Shown one piece after another: positions 10,072 through 18,266 of a stretch of DNA of 64,000 bases (positions are counted from its first letter, which is position 1; every line of letters starts with the position of its first letter). The stretch covers positions 3,038,001-3,102,000 of the forward strand of contig NZ_LT605205.1 in assembly GCF_900095135.1 (NCBI RefSeq), read 5' to 3'. A program made the position numbers and the translations under genes. The DNA comes from Proteiniphilum saccharofermentans. GTDB lineage: Bacteria; Bacteroidota; Bacteroidia; Bacteroidales; Dysgonomonadaceae. The notes under the pieces were generated by a model that saw nothing but the letters and a program-made list of their open reading frames with translations, did no database searches and had not been told where the DNA came from.

Positions 10072-10236
10072 CTATTCTTCCCTTTCTTTTTCCTCTCCAG
10101 GGTCGTAATCTTTTGAAAGCAGATTATCGAAGAGTTCCCTAATATAAAATTCATACGTCCAGTTAAAGAAAATTCTTGAGTTTCTATAGTTCCTGATCAC
10201 TTCGATCAGTTCCTTTTCATCTTTTGTCAATTTCAT
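10072..10236 (-). CDS. 54-residue hypothetical protein
   Basis: A short gene starting at ATG 10236: MKLTKDEKELIEVIRNYRNS followed by an aromatic stretch (RIFFNWTYEFYIRELF) and an acidic tail ending EEKEREE. AAGG lies just before the ATG. The N-terminus resembles small MKLTKEE...ELIEAIRNY proteins that I recall from other Bacteroidetes. A good promoter (TTGG-N19-TATATTTG on the minus strand) is present, with a perfect palindrome filling its spacer, so the gene is probably real and regulated. Function unknown. Confidence 0.65.
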   Translation of the reverse strand: MKLTKDEKELIEVIRNYRNSRIFFNWTYEFYIRELFDNLLSKDYDPGEEKEREE

Positions 10237-10262
10237 TTCCTTATCTGCTTTTAATTACCTTA

Positions 10263-10293
10263 CAAATATACTATGAAAATTCATAGTATCCAA
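10263..10293 (-). promoter_or_regulatory. Promoter of the 54-residue gene with palindromic operator
   Basis: On the minus strand TTGG (10293-10290) and TATATTTG (10270-10263) are 19 bases apart. A perfect inverted repeat, arms ATACTATGAA and TTCATAGTAT with a 2-base centre (10268-10289), occupies the whole spacer and overlaps the first bases of the -7 box. This is the classic position for a repressor operator. Confidence 0.7.
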
Positions 10294-10410
10294 TTATACA
10301 AACATTTTTCTAAATTCATCGGGCAGAGCAATAGCATCATCACAAAAGAAATTCAGTGTTTCCCACTCAACCCCTCTCAGTAATATCCCGGGAAAGGACT
10401 CTACATTCAT
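10294..10410 (-). CDS. Possible 38-residue microprotein
   Basis: An open frame from ATG 10410 to TAA at 10296-10294: MNVESFPGILLRGVEWETLN then an acidic/hydrophobic tail ending EFRKMFV. Amino-acid composition is protein-like. It lies just upstream of the 54-residue gene and its stop is next to that gene's promoter. No family recognised and no clear ribosome-binding site; it may be a remnant of a longer gene or chance. Confidence 0.3.
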   Translation of the reverse strand: MNVESFPGILLRGVEWETLNFFCDDAIALPDEFRKMFV

Positions 10411-10508
10411 CAACTTACGGGAGAAAGAATTCGTCACAATAAGGAATATTTAAACTATTTGCTCTTCTTCGTTGTTAGTTGAATTAAGACTAATATTACA
10501 GATGTGCT

Positions 10509-13286
10509 ATGGAAACAACTAAATCAAAATCACTCCGGGAACTTACAGTGAAAGGGAAAAACTACTTTTACAGTTCTCTCAAAGGCCTTCCTTACGGTCA
10601 GGTTGAACATCTTCCATTCAGTATTCGTATCCTCCTTGAAAATGTATTGCGGAATTACGATGGATTCAGCATCACCGATGACCATATCAATACATTGGTT
10701 AACTGGTCGCCCACCCCGGTTGATAAGGATATCCCTTTTAAACCGGCACGCATTTTAATGCAAGACTTTACAGGAGTCCCTGCTGTTGTTGACATGGCTT
10801 CACTTCGAGCCGAATATATCCGGCATGGTAAAGATGGCCAGAAGATCAATCCTGCCATCCCGGTTGACCTGGTGATCGACCACTCGGTGCAGGTCGACTA
10901 TTTCGGCACAGACTATTCATTTAACAAAAATGTAGAGGTTGAGTATGAACGAAACCGGGAAAGATATGAATTATTAAAATGGGCACAAAACGGCCTGCAC
11001 AATTTTACGGTAGTCCCTCCCGGATTGGGTATTTGCCACCAAGTTAATTTAGAATATCTGGCCAAAGGAATTATAAGCCGTGACGGCTGGTTATTCCCTG
11101 ACACATTGGTCGGCACCGACTCCCACACTCCTATGGTCAATGGTATTGGTGTGATTGGATGGGGTGTTGGTGGTATCGAAGCGGAAGCTGCCATGCTTGG
11201 ACAACCTATCTTCTTTACCTGTCCCGAGGTGATAGGGTTGAAGTTGACAGGAAAAATACCGGAACAGTGTACAGCTACCGATATGGTATTGTCTATAACC
11301 AAAGTGTTAAGGGACAAAGGGGTCGTAGGAAAGTTTGTTGAAGTATTCGGTGATGGACTGGACACTTTAACGGTTACTGACAGGGCCACTATCTCTAATA
11401 TGTCGCCCGAATTTGGATGTACGGTAACCTATTTCCCGATTGATGACCTCACTTTGCAGTACATGCACCAAACCAATCGTACGGAAGAAGAGGTAGAGAT
11501 TGTCGAGACATATTGTAAAGAGAATCTGTTATGGCGGACAGGAAATGAAGATATTCAGTATTCCTCACTGGTGGAATTTGACCTGTCTACTCTTGAACCT
11601 ACAGTTTCAGGGCCTAAGCGCCCACAGGATAAAATACTGGTGAAAGAATTAAGCAAGCAATTCGAACTCCTGCTGGAAAAAGAATATGCCCGCTCATATT
11701 TCCCGGTACATGACAGACGTGAATCCGCCTGGCTTGCAGATGGAGGATCGGGAACAGAATTTACCTTTGGTAAGGTTCCGGTAAATACACCCACCACCTA
11801 TGAGGTAGAAAAAGAATCTATCCGGTCTGTAAGGATCAAACATAAGAACAAGGAGTTTATACTGAGCGACGGCAGTATTGTGATTGCCGCAATCACCAGT
11901 TGTACGAACACCTCCAATCCGGCGGTAATGGTCGGTGCCGGCTTATTGGCAAGGAATGCGGTAAAGAGAGGACTACGCACTAAATCGTGGGTTAAAACTT
12001 CCCTGGCTCCGGGATCTAAGGTGGTGACTCAATACCTGGAACGCTCGGGACTCAACGTAGATTTGGAGGCCTTACGTTTTCATACGGTAGGTTATGGTTG
12101 TACATCCTGTATCGGGAATTCCGGCCCGCTTCCCCCGCATGTGGCTGAAGCTGTTGAAAAGGGTGAATTGATCGTATCTGCAGTATTGTCCGGCAACAGG
12201 AATTTTGAGGCTCGTGTCCACCCACAGGTAAAGATGAATTTTCTGATGTCTCCGATGCTTGTCGTTGCGTATGCATTGGTAGGCAGAATAGATGTAAATC
12301 TGATGGAAGATCCTTTGGACTATGATCCGAATGGCGATCCCGTATATCTTCGTGATATCTGGCCTGGCAGGGATGAAATCGTGAAAACAATCAAATCCTG
12401 CATGAGGGTGGAGGATTTTAAACAGGTCTACGATGTGATTTTCGATGGATCTACCGATTGGCAGAATCTAAAAGTCAATCTGGATCAGAATTACGAATGG
12501 GACAGAAATTCAACATACATTAAAGAGTCTCCATTTTTCGAGGGACTCACTGAAGATTTGCAGCCGCTAAAAAACATCCATAATGCCAGGGTATTGTTAT
12601 ATCTGGGTGATTCTGTGACGACTGACCATATCTCTCCTGCCGGGTCATTCAAAGAAGACAGTGCCGCAGGTAAATATCTGTTGGAGCATGGCGTTTGCCG
12701 GGCAGACTTCAATTCTTACGGTTCTCGCAGAGGTAATCATGAAGTGATGATGCGCGGTACTTTTGCCAATGTCCGCATCAAAAATAAAGTTACAGATAGA
12801 GAAGGTGGATATAGTACTTATTTCCCGGCAAATGAAGTGAAAACCGTTTACGAAACGGCAATGTCATATAAAAACGACGGAACACCCCTGATCGTCCTGG
12901 CCGGTAAAGAATACGGTTCCGGTTCGTCAAGAGACTGGGCGGCAAAAGGGACATTCCTGCTGGGAATAAAGGCTGTGATTGCCGAGAGCTTCGAGAGGAT
13001 CCACAGAAGCAATTTAGTGGGCATGGGTGTTGCTCCATTGGTATTTATCAACGGGCAGAACGCCGGGTCCCTGAGTTTGGATGGCACAGAAACCTATTCC
13101 ATAACAGGTTTGGAGAACGATTTAGTTCCTCATAAAATACTTGACGTGAAAGCGGTACACCCGTCAGGGAAAGTCACAGATTTCCAAGTTGAAGCGCGAC
13201 TGGATTCCGACATTGAAATAGAATATTACAAAAACGAAGGTATTTTACAATACGTATTGCGGGAATACCTCAGGAGGGATAATTAA
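10509..13286 (+). CDS. acnA: Aconitate hydratase (AcnA/IRP type)
   Basis: 925-residue aconitase interconverting citrate and isocitrate in the TCA cycle; cytoplasmic [4Fe-4S] enzyme. Cluster ligands are C465 (TSCTNTSNP) and C531/C534 (GYGCTSCIGNSGP). The swivel domain with GSRRGNHEVMMRGTF and YGSGSSRDWAAKG is present near residues 740-820. Length is slightly above the usual 890-900. Monocistronic by layout: a tight 14-bp hairpin follows and the next gene is convergent. Confidence 0.97.
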   Translation: METTKSKSLRELTVKGKNYFYSSLKGLPYGQVEHLPFSIRILLENVLRNYDGFSITDDHINTLVNWSPTPVDKDIPFKPARILMQDFTGVPAVVDMASLRAEYIRHGKDGQKINPAIPVDLVIDHSVQVDYFGTDYSFNKNVEVEYERNRERYELLKWAQNGLHNFTVVPPGLGICHQVNLEYLAKGIISRDGWLFPDTLVGTDSHTPMVNGIGVIGWGVGGIEAEAAMLGQPIFFTCPEVIGLKLTGKIPEQCTATDMVLSITKVLRDKGVVGKFVEVFGDGLDTLTVTDRATISNMSPEFGCTVTYFPIDDLTLQYMHQTNRTEEEVEIVETYCKENLLWRTGNEDIQYSSLVEFDLSTLEPTVSGPKRPQDKILVKELSKQFELLLEKEYARSYFPVHDRRESAWLADGGSGTEFTFGKVPVNTPTTYEVEKESIRSVRIKHKNKEFILSDGSIVIAAITSCTNTSNPAVMVGAGLLARNAVKRGLRTKSWVKTSLAPGSKVVTQYLERSGLNVDLEALRFHTVGYGCTSCIGNSGPLPPHVAEAVEKGELIVSAVLSGNRNFEARVHPQVKMNFLMSPMLVVAYALVGRIDVNLMEDPLDYDPNGDPVYLRDIWPGRDEIVKTIKSCMRVEDFKQVYDVIFDGSTDWQNLKVNLDQNYEWDRNSTYIKESPFFEGLTEDLQPLKNIHNARVLLYLGDSVTTDHISPAGSFKEDSAAGKYLLEHGVCRADFNSYGSRRGNHEVMMRGTFANVRIKNKVTDREGGYSTYFPANEVKTVYETAMSYKNDGTPLIVLAGKEYGSGSSRDWAAKGTFLLGIKAVIAESFERIHRSNLVGMGVAPLVFINGQNAGSLSLDGTETYSITGLENDLVPHKILDVKAVHPSGKVTDFQVEARLDSDIEIEYYKNEGILQYVLREYLRRDN

Positions 13287-13321
13287 ATTCGTGGCCCCTC
13301 TCCATTACCCGGGTATTAAAA

Positions 13322-13359
13322 AGTTATCCTGGCAGAAAACCTTTCCTGCCAGGATAACT
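13322..13359. terminator. Hairpin between convergent acnA and CoA-transferase genes
   Basis: Perfect 14-bp inverted repeat (AGTTATCCTGGCAG / CTGCCAGGATAACT) with a 10-base loop, 36 bases after the acnA stop. No strong T-run follows on the plus strand, so it may work as an RNA-stabilising end or a weak bidirectional terminator. Confidence 0.65.
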
Positions 13360-13409
13360 CCATTTATTTCTAATTTACAAACTTCCTTGGGTTATCTGTA
13401 AGTGGACAC

Positions 13410-14906
13410 CTACCCTATCTGATACTTCGAAAAATCAGTATTGAGCATACTACCTGTTTCCCTCAATGTGTGATGGAAAGCAAAACAAGCATAGATATCC
13501 TGCGGAAGATGCCCGTTGACACCGCGATTGAGATACTCGTGTAACAGTGGCCGGTAATCGGGATGAGCACATTTTTCAATAATCTCTTCGGCACGTTTTC
13601 TCGGCCCTTTACCACGCAGGTCGGCCACTCCATATTCTGATACCACAATTTTCACCGAATGCTCGTTATGATCTTCGTGCGTCACCTTGGGCACGATACA
13701 ACTGATTGCTCCTTTTTTAGCAGTAGAAGGGGTCAGGAACACCGAGAGGTAGGAGTTACGGGTAAAGTCTCCTGATCCGCCGATCCCGTTCATCATCTTG
13801 GTACCGTTCACATGGGTGGAGTTGACATTACCAAAAATATCCACCTCTATGGCAGTATTCAAAGCGATGATACCGAGCCGGCGTGCCAGCCCCGGATTGT
13901 TGGATATTTCCGAAGGACGCAACACCAATTTATTCTTGAAGAAATCAAGGTCGTTATAGAACTGGTGAAGCACTTCATTGCTCACTGTGAGGGAACAACC
14001 ACTGGCAAAAGAGATATTTCCTTTCTGCATCATATCAATCACTGCATCCTGGATCACCTCAGTATATACTTCAAAACGAGGAATATCAGGATTACTTCCC
14101 ATGGCGGCGAGTACCGCATTGGCTATATTTCCCACTCCTGACTGGATTGGTAAAAAATGAGCGGGAATACGCTTTGCATTTATCTCGGAAACAAAAAAGT
14201 TTGCCACGTTTTCACCAATACGGGCAGTCACCTCGTCCACCGGAGCAAAACCACCTCCCTCTCCGTCTTTTTCCGTCTCCACCACGAAAATTTTTTTGGG
14301 GTCCACCTTCACATAATCAAGCCCTATTCGGTTCTGTATCTCGTAAATAGGTATCTCTCTCCGCTTGGGAGGATCCTGTAGTTCATAGATATCGTGAATA
14401 CCGCGCAACTTGGCAGGAACTTTTTTATTCAATTCCACAATGACGATATCCGCCAAGCGACAGATGGTAGGGGTAATACCTACCGCTGTTGTTGGTACAA
14501 CCTCTCCCTTTTCAGTCACTTCACAAGCCTCAACAATAGCCACATTGATTTTACCAAAAAAACCATAACGGATTTCCTGTGCCAATTGAGAAAGATGAAG
14601 GTCGAAAAAATCGAATTCATTTCTGTTGAGCGCTTCCCGTGTATCTTTGTTGGTTTGATAAGGTGTACGGAACTTGATCGCTTTCGCACGGGTGAGTGCA
14701 CCGTCTATGGAATCGCCGGTGGATGCTCCCGTGAAAACTCCGATTTTGAAAGGATTGCCCTTGGCGTGCTCCGCCTCCGCCCTTTTAGCAATCTCCACCG
14801 GAACCACTTTGGGACATCCGGCATGTGTAAAACCGCTGAAGCCTACGTTGTCGTCATTTTTCACGAGTGCCGCAGCCTCCTTAGCGCTAATAAATTGTAG
14901 TGCCAT
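13410..14906 (-). CDS. Acetyl-CoA hydrolase/transferase family protein (succinyl-CoA:acetate CoA-transferase type)
   Basis: 498-residue class I CoA-transferase. Family members move CoA between succinyl-CoA and acetate or propionate, allowing acetate to enter or leave the TCA/fermentation pool. Signatures: VGFSGFTHAGCPKVVP near the N-terminus, IQSGVGNIANAVLAAM, the YTEVIQD segment that carries the catalytic Glu in the family, and GSGDFTRNSYLS. The ATG at 14906 (MALQFISAKEAA) is used; the TTG 6 bases earlier is unlikely. Convergent with acnA, with which it is metabolically linked. Substrate choice cannot be fixed by eye. Confidence 0.88.
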   Translation of the reverse strand: MALQFISAKEAAALVKNDDNVGFSGFTHAGCPKVVPVEIAKRAEAEHAKGNPFKIGVFTGASTGDSIDGALTRAKAIKFRTPYQTNKDTREALNRNEFDFFDLHLSQLAQEIRYGFFGKINVAIVEACEVTEKGEVVPTTAVGITPTICRLADIVIVELNKKVPAKLRGIHDIYELQDPPKRREIPIYEIQNRIGLDYVKVDPKKIFVVETEKDGEGGGFAPVDEVTARIGENVANFFVSEINAKRIPAHFLPIQSGVGNIANAVLAAMGSNPDIPRFEVYTEVIQDAVIDMMQKGNISFASGCSLTVSNEVLHQFYNDLDFFKNKLVLRPSEISNNPGLARRLGIIALNTAIEVDIFGNVNSTHVNGTKMMNGIGGSGDFTRNSYLSVFLTPSTAKKGAISCIVPKVTHEDHNEHSVKIVVSEYGVADLRGKGPRKRAEEIIEKCAHPDYRPLLHEYLNRGVNGHLPQDIYACFAFHHTLRETGSMLNTDFSKYQIG

Positions 14907-14947
14907 AAACAATAAATATTTTTGTGTTTAGATAAATCGATATAATT

Positions 14948-15451
14948 TCAATACTTTCTCTGCATAATCTCCCCGTAAATCAACCCTTTTTTTAGTTCTT
15001 CACGGCCTGCATCGCCTCTCAGACTTTGCACCAACGGATGGAGGGTTTTCTTTGATTTCTCCTCCCGGGCATTATCAGGCGCATCGGGTGAATCGGGATC
15101 TACTTCATAAAATGAATTCGCATCATAATCAAAGGTATAACTTGAGAGTGTGGTCGGTTCTTCGTGAATAGATACCAGATCGACTGAGGATTGGAAATTT
15201 TCGTACCGGCTCTTTGCCGAGTATGCGGCAGGCGCAGGCGGGGGCAGAGTTACATGCCTTTCGGATTTCGTCCGGGGAGGTACGATCTCTTCTTCTTCAA
15301 AAAATGGACGGAACTCAACTTCCGGCGGCTGCTCTGCTTCCGCTTGCCTTTGTTGCTGTTGTTTCTGCTTTTTCTTGCGGGAATCATTAAAAAAACCCAA
15401 TATCATGAAAAATACCAGAAGGATAAAATAAATAATATCTCCAAACTCCAT
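14948..15451 (-). CDS. Membrane-anchored hypothetical protein with proline/acidic linker
   Basis: 167 residues. One transmembrane helix at about 4-20 (GDIIYFILLVFFMILGFF) is followed by a basic stop-transfer (NDSRKKKQKQQQQ) and then an acidic, proline-rich, probably unstructured cytoplasmic region. The short conserved-looking C-terminus LKKGLIYGEIMQRKY is typical of small Bacteroidetes proteins of unknown role. The ATG at 15451 (MEFGDIIYF) is used because it puts the helix at the N-terminus. A putative small RNA or leader terminator lies immediately upstream. Confidence 0.65.
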   Translation of the reverse strand: MEFGDIIYFILLVFFMILGFFNDSRKKKQKQQQQRQAEAEQPPEVEFRPFFEEEEIVPPRTKSERHVTLPPPAPAAYSAKSRYENFQSSVDLVSIHEEPTTLSSYTFDYDANSFYEVDPDSPDAPDNAREEKSKKTLHPLVQSLRGDAGREELKKGLIYGEIMQRKY

Positions 15452-15520
15452 ATTTTGATTAATTTTGTAACCGGACAAAAATAGTGATTTTTTCTGAATT
15501 GAAGGTTACATGGTCAATAT

Positions 15521-15598
15521 AAAAATCGAGAGCAACTTCACAGCCACTCTCGAGCAATTAACCAAAACCTTAACTATGAAAAAATTTTTATTTTTCCT
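15521..15598 (-). ncRNA. Candidate small RNA or terminated leader
   Basis: On the minus strand a promoter (TTGC at 15634-15631, 19-base spacer, TAACTTTG at 15611-15604) predicts a start near 15598. About 45-70 bases on, a hairpin with arms TCGAGAG/CTCTCGA (15553-15547 and 15532-15526) is followed by five T. The unit is therefore about 78 nt, with no ORF on that strand. It may be a stand-alone sRNA or an attenuated leader of the membrane protein whose ATG is 70 bases downstream. Confidence 0.55.
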
Positions 15599-15603
15599 TG
15601 TGG

Positions 15604-15634
15604 CAAAGTTAGCATAAGAAATAGAATATTGCAA
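15604..15634 (-). promoter_or_regulatory. Promoter of candidate small RNA
   Basis: TTGC - 19 bases - TAACTTTG on the minus strand matches the Bacteroidetes consensus closely. Confidence 0.7.
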
Positions 15635-15762
15635 CTTTTCTGTCGAGAATTTGACATTTTAACTTTCCCGGGAATTTTATGATATATATCACAGTTTACA
15701 AATAAGTTATGAAACCGGTAATGAAGGTTCCATACATCGAAATGAGAAAATAAAATTATCGT

Positions 15763-17112
15763 ATGAATCCGAACGAAGTAAAAGAAAAAAAACTATTTAT
15801 AGAGACTTATGGTTGTCAAATGAACGTGGCGGACACGGAAGTGGTTGCTTCGATCATGGAGATGGATGGCTACCGCCTGACCGACAATGACCGCGACGCT
15901 GACGCCATTTTCGTAAACACCTGTTCTATAAGGGATAACGCAGAACAGCGAGTAGTACAGCGACTGGAATATTTCAATGCCCTGAAAAGGAAACGGAAGG
16001 CACCTCTTATCGTAGGTGTATTGGGATGTATGGCCGAAAGGGCAAAATCGGACCTGATCGACGATCATAATGTTGACCTGGTGGTAGGGCCCGATGCTTA
16101 TCTCGACCTCCCTAACTTAGTCGGGGCAGCCGAAAGAGGTGAGAAAGCCATCAACATCCAACTGTCAAAAACAGAGACATACAAAGATGTAATCCCCTTG
16201 AAATTGAACGGGAGCAACATCTCCGGATATATTTCCATCATGCGCGGATGTGATAAATTCTGTACTTACTGTATTGTCCCCTTTACCCGGGGGCGGGAGC
16301 GCAGCCGCGAACCGGAGAGTATCCTCAATGAGTTACGCGTTATGCGCGAAAAGGGATTCAGGGAAGTAACCCTATTAGGGCAGAATGTAAACTCTTACCG
16401 CTTCATGGACAGCGACAGAAAGATTGATTTCCCCGCACTGCTCGCCATGGTCGCTGAAGCCGCACCCGAAATGCGGATCCGTTTCACCACATCACACCCC
16501 AGGGACATGACCGATGAGACGCTGGAAACGATCGCCAAATACAAAAATCTTTGCAATTACATCCATCTTCCTGTGCAATCGGGAAGTTCAAGGATGATGA
16601 AGCTGATGAACAGGAGATATGACAGGGAGTGGTATATGGACAGGATTGCCGCCATCAAACGGATTATTCCCGGTTGCGGACTTTCTACCGATATCATGTG
16701 TGGATTCCATTCCGAGACGGAAGAAGACCATCAGGAAACTCTCTCCATGATGCGTGAAGTAGGTTTCGATTCGGCCTTTATGTTCAAATATTCGGAACGG
16801 CCGGGCACATATGCTGCCAAGCGTTTGGAGGACAACATACCCGAAGAGGTCAAGAGCAGACGCCTGCAGGAGATTATCGACCTGCAAATGGAGTTATCAA
16901 GGCAGAGTAACGAAAAAGATATGGGGAAAGAGTTTGAAGTACTCACCGAAGGCTTTTCCAAGCGGTCACGGGAACAACTTTTCGGCCGTACCGACCAGAA
17001 CAAAGTGGTTATTTTTGACAAGAAAAAGCACCGTATCGGAGAGTTTGTGAAGGTGAAAATAACCGGCTTCACACCCGCCACATTGCTGGGAGAGTCGTTG
17101 TCCGCAGAATAA
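15763..17112 (+). CDS. miaB: tRNA-2-methylthio-N6-dimethylallyladenosine synthase
   Basis: 449-residue radical-SAM methylthiotransferase modifying A37 of tRNAs that read UNN codons. The UPF0004 domain supplies three Cys (YGCQMN, NTCSIRDNA, GCMAERAK). The radical SAM motif is C163-x3-C167-x2-C170 in RGCDKFCTYCIVPF, and a TRAM domain ends the protein (about 380-445). All six cluster cysteines are present. Start context ATTATCGTATGAAT resembles that of several other genes here. Confidence 0.97.
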   Translation: MNPNEVKEKKLFIETYGCQMNVADTEVVASIMEMDGYRLTDNDRDADAIFVNTCSIRDNAEQRVVQRLEYFNALKRKRKAPLIVGVLGCMAERAKSDLIDDHNVDLVVGPDAYLDLPNLVGAAERGEKAINIQLSKTETYKDVIPLKLNGSNISGYISIMRGCDKFCTYCIVPFTRGRERSREPESILNELRVMREKGFREVTLLGQNVNSYRFMDSDRKIDFPALLAMVAEAAPEMRIRFTTSHPRDMTDETLETIAKYKNLCNYIHLPVQSGSSRMMKLMNRRYDREWYMDRIAAIKRIIPGCGLSTDIMCGFHSETEEDHQETLSMMREVGFDSAFMFKYSERPGTYAAKRLEDNIPEEVKSRRLQEIIDLQMELSRQSNEKDMGKEFEVLTEGFSKRSREQLFGRTDQNKVVIFDKKKHRIGEFVKVKITGFTPATLLGESLSAE

Positions 17113-17238
17113 TCCCCGATCCCGGAAATTACAGTTTCGAAAAACAATTTTGCCGGTAATGTGTTCTATTTAGTACAGGTATTGGAGCGACAAAACTTGA
17201 TTGAACATCAAAATAACTAACTATTAAACGCAAAAATT

Positions 17239-17481
17239 ATGAAATCAGAAGCAAAACTATTATTAGGTTTAGGAATCGGCGTTGCTCTTGGAGCTGCAGT
17301 AGGTTACATTATGGGAAGTGACAGAAAAGAAGAGTGGTTGGAGCAAGCCAACGAATTTGCAGATAAAGTACGAGCTAATGTAAAAACCGCGATCTACAAA
17401 GGAAAAAGTGAAGTACACGATTTAAAGGAGGATATCGATGACATTGCCGAAATAGCAAAGAAAGAGTTGGCAAAACAATAA
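17239..17481 (+). CDS. YtxH-domain small membrane protein
   Basis: 80 residues: an N-terminal glycine-rich transmembrane helix (LLLGLGIGVALGAAVGYIMG) followed by a long charged amphipathic helix (EWLEQANEFADKVRANVKTA). Typical YtxH/stress-type small protein, probably inner-membrane. First gene of a three-gene operon with a holin-like protein and a third membrane-associated protein; 27 bases separate it from the next gene. Function in the family is unclear, often general stress. Confidence 0.8.
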   Translation: MKSEAKLLLGLGIGVALGAAVGYIMGSDRKEEWLEQANEFADKVRANVKTAIYKGKSEVHDLKEDIDDIAEIAKKELAKQ

Positions 17482-17508
17482 TATCCTATCCTTTAACCAA
17501 ACAAAACG

Positions 17509-17886
17509 ATGGAAGAAAAAAAAGTAAGTACGCTATTCGAAGAAATGCGGGATGATATTTCGAACTACATTTCCAGTTCACTTGAACTCGGGAAGTTGGA
17601 AGTGTACGAGAAATTAAGCCTGGGTTCGGCTGCCATCAGTTATGGTTTGATTATAGCCGGAATCGCTTTGGTAGCGCTTTTTTTCGCACTGGTAACAGCA
17701 GCCCTCTATTTGGGAGAATTGCTTCAAAGCCTTTGGGTCGGATTTGGCATTGTGGCGGCGTTTGCCGTTTTGGTGTTGCTGATCATGTTACTTTTGAAAA
17801 AGTATTTCAACCAGAAAGTCACCAATGGAGTAATACGCTTTTTGATGACGCAGGATGATAAAGATGATAAAAAGAGTGACAAATGA
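17509..17886 (+). CDS. Phage-holin-family-like membrane protein
   Basis: 125 residues. Cytoplasmic N-terminal helix, then two adjacent transmembrane helices (about 43-72 and 78-103), then a charged tail of DDKDDKKSDK type. This matches the Phage_holin_3_6/PF07332 group, which despite its name is usually a chromosomal membrane protein beside YtxH genes. Its stop overlaps the next start (ATGA), indicating translational coupling. Confidence 0.75.
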   Translation: MEEKKVSTLFEEMRDDISNYISSSLELGKLEVYEKLSLGSAAISYGLIIAGIALVALFFALVTAALYLGELLQSLWVGFGIVAAFAVLVLLIMLLLKKYFNQKVTNGVIRFLMTQDDKDDKKSDK

Positions 17887-18266
17887 GTACCTATAAATTA
17901 ACTCCGCTGGAAGAACTCCGGTTAGAAAAGAAACGGTTGCGAGAAGAGCGTATTATTGCAAGCCAAAGGCTCTCATATCAATTACAATATCTGAATGATA
18001 ACTGGGGGACAATGCTCACGAAAGGCGTAGCCTCCTCGGTAAGATCAAAACTGGCCGAGACGGTAGATAATTTGTCGAGTGGTTCTTCATTTTCCGTCAC
18101 TCCTTTTGTGACGAAAAGGACCAACCCATGGTTGAACCTCGTCATGTCGAACCTACCTCTTATTGGGTCTCTTTCATGGAAAGTAGCCAGGCCGGCACTT
18201 ATTGCCTTCGCAGTCCGAAAGATTCCATCGATGCTGTTCGGTAAAAAAAGAAAAAAAATTAAATAG
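17883..18266 (+). CDS. Hypothetical protein, third gene of YtxH operon
   Basis: 127 residues. A basic N-terminal helix (LEELRLEKKRLREERIIASQ), a central Ser/Thr-rich section and a hydrophobic C-terminal part (LPLIGSLSWKVARPALIAFA) that could be membrane-associated. No named family recognised. Coupled to the preceding gene by a 4-base overlap. Its last 8 bases overlap the 3' end of the convergent rel gene, and its terminator lies inside rel. Confidence 0.7.
   Translation: MSTYKLTPLEELRLEKKRLREERIIASQRLSYQLQYLNDNWGTMLTKGVASSVRSKLAETVDNLSSGSSFSVTPFVTKRTNPWLNLVMSNLPLIGSLSWKVARPALIAFAVRKIPSMLFGKKRKKIK

Noticed and set aside
9480-10410. Possible integrated island at tRNA-Pro, with the cluster of tiny genes as cargo
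   Set aside because: No second copy of the tRNA 3' end, no integrase and no composition break were found; the cluster lies between two housekeeping blocks.
15576-15617. Plus-strand mini-ORF MKKFLFFLVAKLA* that looks like a leader peptide
   Set aside because: It lies antisense to a better supported minus-strand promoter-terminator unit and has no ribosome-binding site or downstream attenuator for miaB.
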